Below are positions 5,505-7,106 of a stretch of 7,106 nucleotides of DNA, one piece after another; position 1 is the stretch's first letter, and the number at the start of each line of letters is the position of its first letter. The translations under genes were made by a program, and so were the position numbers. The stretch lies in contig JAFADT010000141.1 of the NCBI GenBank assembly GCA_023424585.1, positions 1 to 7,106 of the forward strand, read 5' to 3'. The DNA is from Pseudomonadota bacterium. GTDB lineage: Bacteria; Myxococcota; Myxococcia; Myxococcales; Myxococcaceae. The notes beneath the pieces were generated by a model. That model was not told the origin of the DNA and did not search any database. It was given only the letters and a program-made list of their open reading frames with translations.

Positions 5505-7106
5505 ATGGCACCGGCATACGACGCCCTGGTCATCGGCACGGGGTTTGGCGGCGCGGTGGCGGCCTGTCGGCTCGCGCAGGCGGGGCTGTCCGTGCGCGTG
5601 CTCGAACGTGGCCTCCGCTACCCGAAGGGCAGCTTCCCGCGCGACTTCGAGGACCCTCGCAACGGCTGGCTGTGGCAGCACCGGCAGGGGCTCTTCGACA
5701 TCAAGCTCCTGAAGGGGATGAGCGTCGTGCAGGCGGCGGGGTACGGCGGCGGCTCGCTCATCTACGCCAACGTGCACCTGCGCCCGCCGCCGGACGTCTT
5801 CGCGTCGGGGTGGCCGGAGGGCTACAGCCGGGAGGCGTTGGATCCGTACTACGACCTGGTCGCGCACATGCTGGACGTGCAGCCCATCACGGCCTCCGCG
5901 CGCGGCCTGCCGCCCAAGACGAAGCGGATGCAGGAGGTGGCGAGGAAGCTGGGCCGCGAGGCGCAGTTCTTCTACCCGAACCTCGCCGTGCGCTTCGCCC
6001 CCGCGGGCGAGCCCCTGCCCAACAAGTTCGGCGTGCTCCAGGAGGGCTGCAGCTACTGCGGCGAGTGCGACATCGGCTGCAACCGCCGCGCGAAGAACAC
6101 CCTGGACCTGAACTACCTGGCCGTCGCGGAGCAGCGCGGCGCGGAGGTCACCACCCAGGCGGAGGTCACCCGCATCGAGCCCCTGTCGCCGGGCTACCGC
6201 GTCACCTTCACCGACCACGCGAACGCCGGCATGCAGCGCACCGTGGACGCCCGCCGCGTCTTCCTGTGCGCGGGCGCGGTGAACACCACGGAGCTGTTGC
6301 TGCGCAACCGCGACGTGCTCGGCACGCTGCCGGACCTGAGCGCGCGGCTGGGGTCGCGCTACTCGGCCAACGGGGACTTCCTCGCCTTCGCCTTCGACAC
6401 GAAGGAGCCGTGGGACCCGGCGGTGGGCCCCACCATCACCACCGGCATGGTGGTGGATGAAGGGGAGGGCAAGGACAAGACCTGGTTCCTCTTCCAGGAG
6501 GGCGGGCACCCGGTGCAGGCGGCGGGGCTGATGATGGCCATGGACCCCGACCGCGCGATGACGCTCCCGGCGGACCTGCTCCAGCGCGAGCTGGTGAAGG
6601 TGCTGCGCACGCGCTCCAAGGAGATGGCCTCCATCGAGAACGAGCGCGGCCGCTTCCAGGCCGTGTTCCTGGCCATGGGCCGGGACAAGTCCAACGGCCG
6701 GCTGACGCTGTCCCCCCTCACCCGCGAGCTCCAGGTGCAGTGGGACGTGCCCGCGAACCTGCCGCTCTACCGCACGCAGGAGCAGCTCTGCGAGGACGTG
6801 GCCCGCGCGCTGGGCACGCGCGCCGCCTACAACCCGCTCTGGGAGCGGCTGCACCTGCCGGTGTCCGTGCACAACCTGGGTGGCTGCACGATGGCGGAGG
6901 AGCCCGCGTACGGCGTGCTCGATCCTCACGGCGAGGTGCACGGCCATCCCGGCCTGTACGTCATGGACGGCGCGGCGCTCCCGGTGGGCGTGGGCGTCAA
7001 CCCGTCCTCCAGCATCGCGGCGGTGGCCGAGCGCAACGTGGAGCAGGTCATCCGCCAGGTGAAGGACGCGCCGGGCTGGGTGGCGCCGGAGCGCACCCCG
7101 GTGCAG
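5505..7106 (+). CDS. GMC-family FAD oxidoreductase, cholesterol-oxidase/ChoD-like (3' end outside window)
   Basis: 534 codons are open from ATG 5505 to the window edge. The protein should oxidise an alcohol, possibly a sterol or other hydrophobic substrate, with FAD. Visible motifs: ADP-binding fold VIGTGFGGAVAA (9-20) with E34 at the end of the second strand; FAD-contact motif GYGGGSLIYAN (79-89); a Cys cluster C182, C185, C188, C192 (CxxCxxCxxxC) followed by AKNTL; HNLGGCTM (456-463) with H456 as probable catalytic His; and VNPSSSIAAVAER with N499 as the second active-site residue. The AKNTL-after-Cys layout is typical of mycobacterial ChoD-like members. There is no signal peptide, as the Rossmann fold begins at residue 5, so a cytoplasmic location is likely. 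The length already equals the usual 520-570 residues, so the stop should be near. The substrate is not determinable here. A long antisense frame (6947-5265) is a GC-bias shadow. Confidence 0.93.
   Translation, partial: MAPAYDALVIGTGFGGAVAACRLAQAGLSVRVLERGLRYPKGSFPRDFEDPRNGWLWQHRQGLFDIKLLKGMSVVQAAGYGGGSLIYANVHLRPPPDVFASGWPEGYSREALDPYYDLVAHMLDVQPITASARGLPPKTKRMQEVARKLGREAQFFYPNLAVRFAPAGEPLPNKFGVLQEGCSYCGECDIGCNRRAKNTLDLNYLAVAEQRGAEVTTQAEVTRIEPLSPGYRVTFTDHANAGMQRTVDARRVFLCAGAVNTTELLLRNRDVLGTLPDLSARLGSRYSANGDFLAFAFDTKEPWDPAVGPTITTGMVVDEGEGKDKTWFLFQEGGHPVQAAGLMMAMDPDRAMTLPADLLQRELVKVLRTRSKEMASIENERGRFQAVFLAMGRDKSNGRLTLSPLTRELQVQWDVPANLPLYRTQEQLCEDVARALGTRAAYNPLWERLHLPVSVHNLGGCTMAEEPAYGVLDPHGEVHGHPGLYVMDGAALPVGVGVNPSSSIAAVAERNVEQVIRQVKDAPGWVAPERTPVQ

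Noticed and set aside
5116..5517. 133-codon minus-strand frame in the divergent intergenic region
   Set aside because: No domain, low-complexity Pro/Arg/Gly content, and it overlaps both the start of the oxidoreductase and the K3 start.
5265..6947. Long 560-codon open frame on the minus strand
   Set aside because: It lies antisense to the oxidoreductase, whose motifs are unmistakable. The antisense product is a His/Arg/Val-rich composition typical of GC3-biased shadow frames.
1..7106. CRISPR arrays, insertion sequences, tRNA or rRNA genes
   Set aside because: No repeat-spacer pattern, transposase, terminal repeats or RNA gene signature seen on either strand.

Overview
The window is high-GC DNA with strong GC bias at third codon positions. 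Its genes look like those of a myxobacterium, most likely the Myxococcus/Corallococcus/Archangium group. The basis is Hanks-type Ser/Thr kinases with a C-terminal membrane anchor arranged in tandem, and Ala/Pro/Glu-rich linkers. The species cannot be fixed from the sequence.

Layout: the left 5.1 kb holds three paralogous kinase genes, all on the minus strand and read right to left: K3 (5119-3275), K2 (3179-1161) and K1 (790 to beyond the left edge). K2 and K3 are complete. Each has a cytoplasmic kinase domain, a Pro/Ala-rich juxtamembrane linker, one transmembrane helix and an outer part made of a Pro/Glu-rich spacer and two copies of a helical module of about 67 residues. K1 is cut by the window edge inside its kinase domain. 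Between K2 and K1 lies a 370-bp gap. It contains a scrap of coding sequence matching the last ~21 codons of K2 (922-987), which suggests that a further array member, or its 3' end, once lay there. It also holds several inverted repeats.

The right part (5505 to beyond 7106) is a plus-strand gene for a GMC-family FAD oxidoreductase of the cholesterol-oxidase/ChoD-like type, with a ferredoxin-like Cys cluster. It is divergent from K3 across a 385-bp intergenic region carrying an AT-rich double TCTAGA element, a block shared with the K2 upstream region, and a perfect 8-bp inverted repeat just ahead of the oxidoreductase ribosome binding site.

How the genes work together: the kinases probably sense something in the envelope through the duplicated outer module and signal inward by phosphorylation. 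A functional link to the oxidoreductase is suggested only by divergent adjacency and is not shown. The least ordinary features are the duplicated outer module, the relic 3' end, a possible one-base frame problem at the K2 start, and the shared upstream block.
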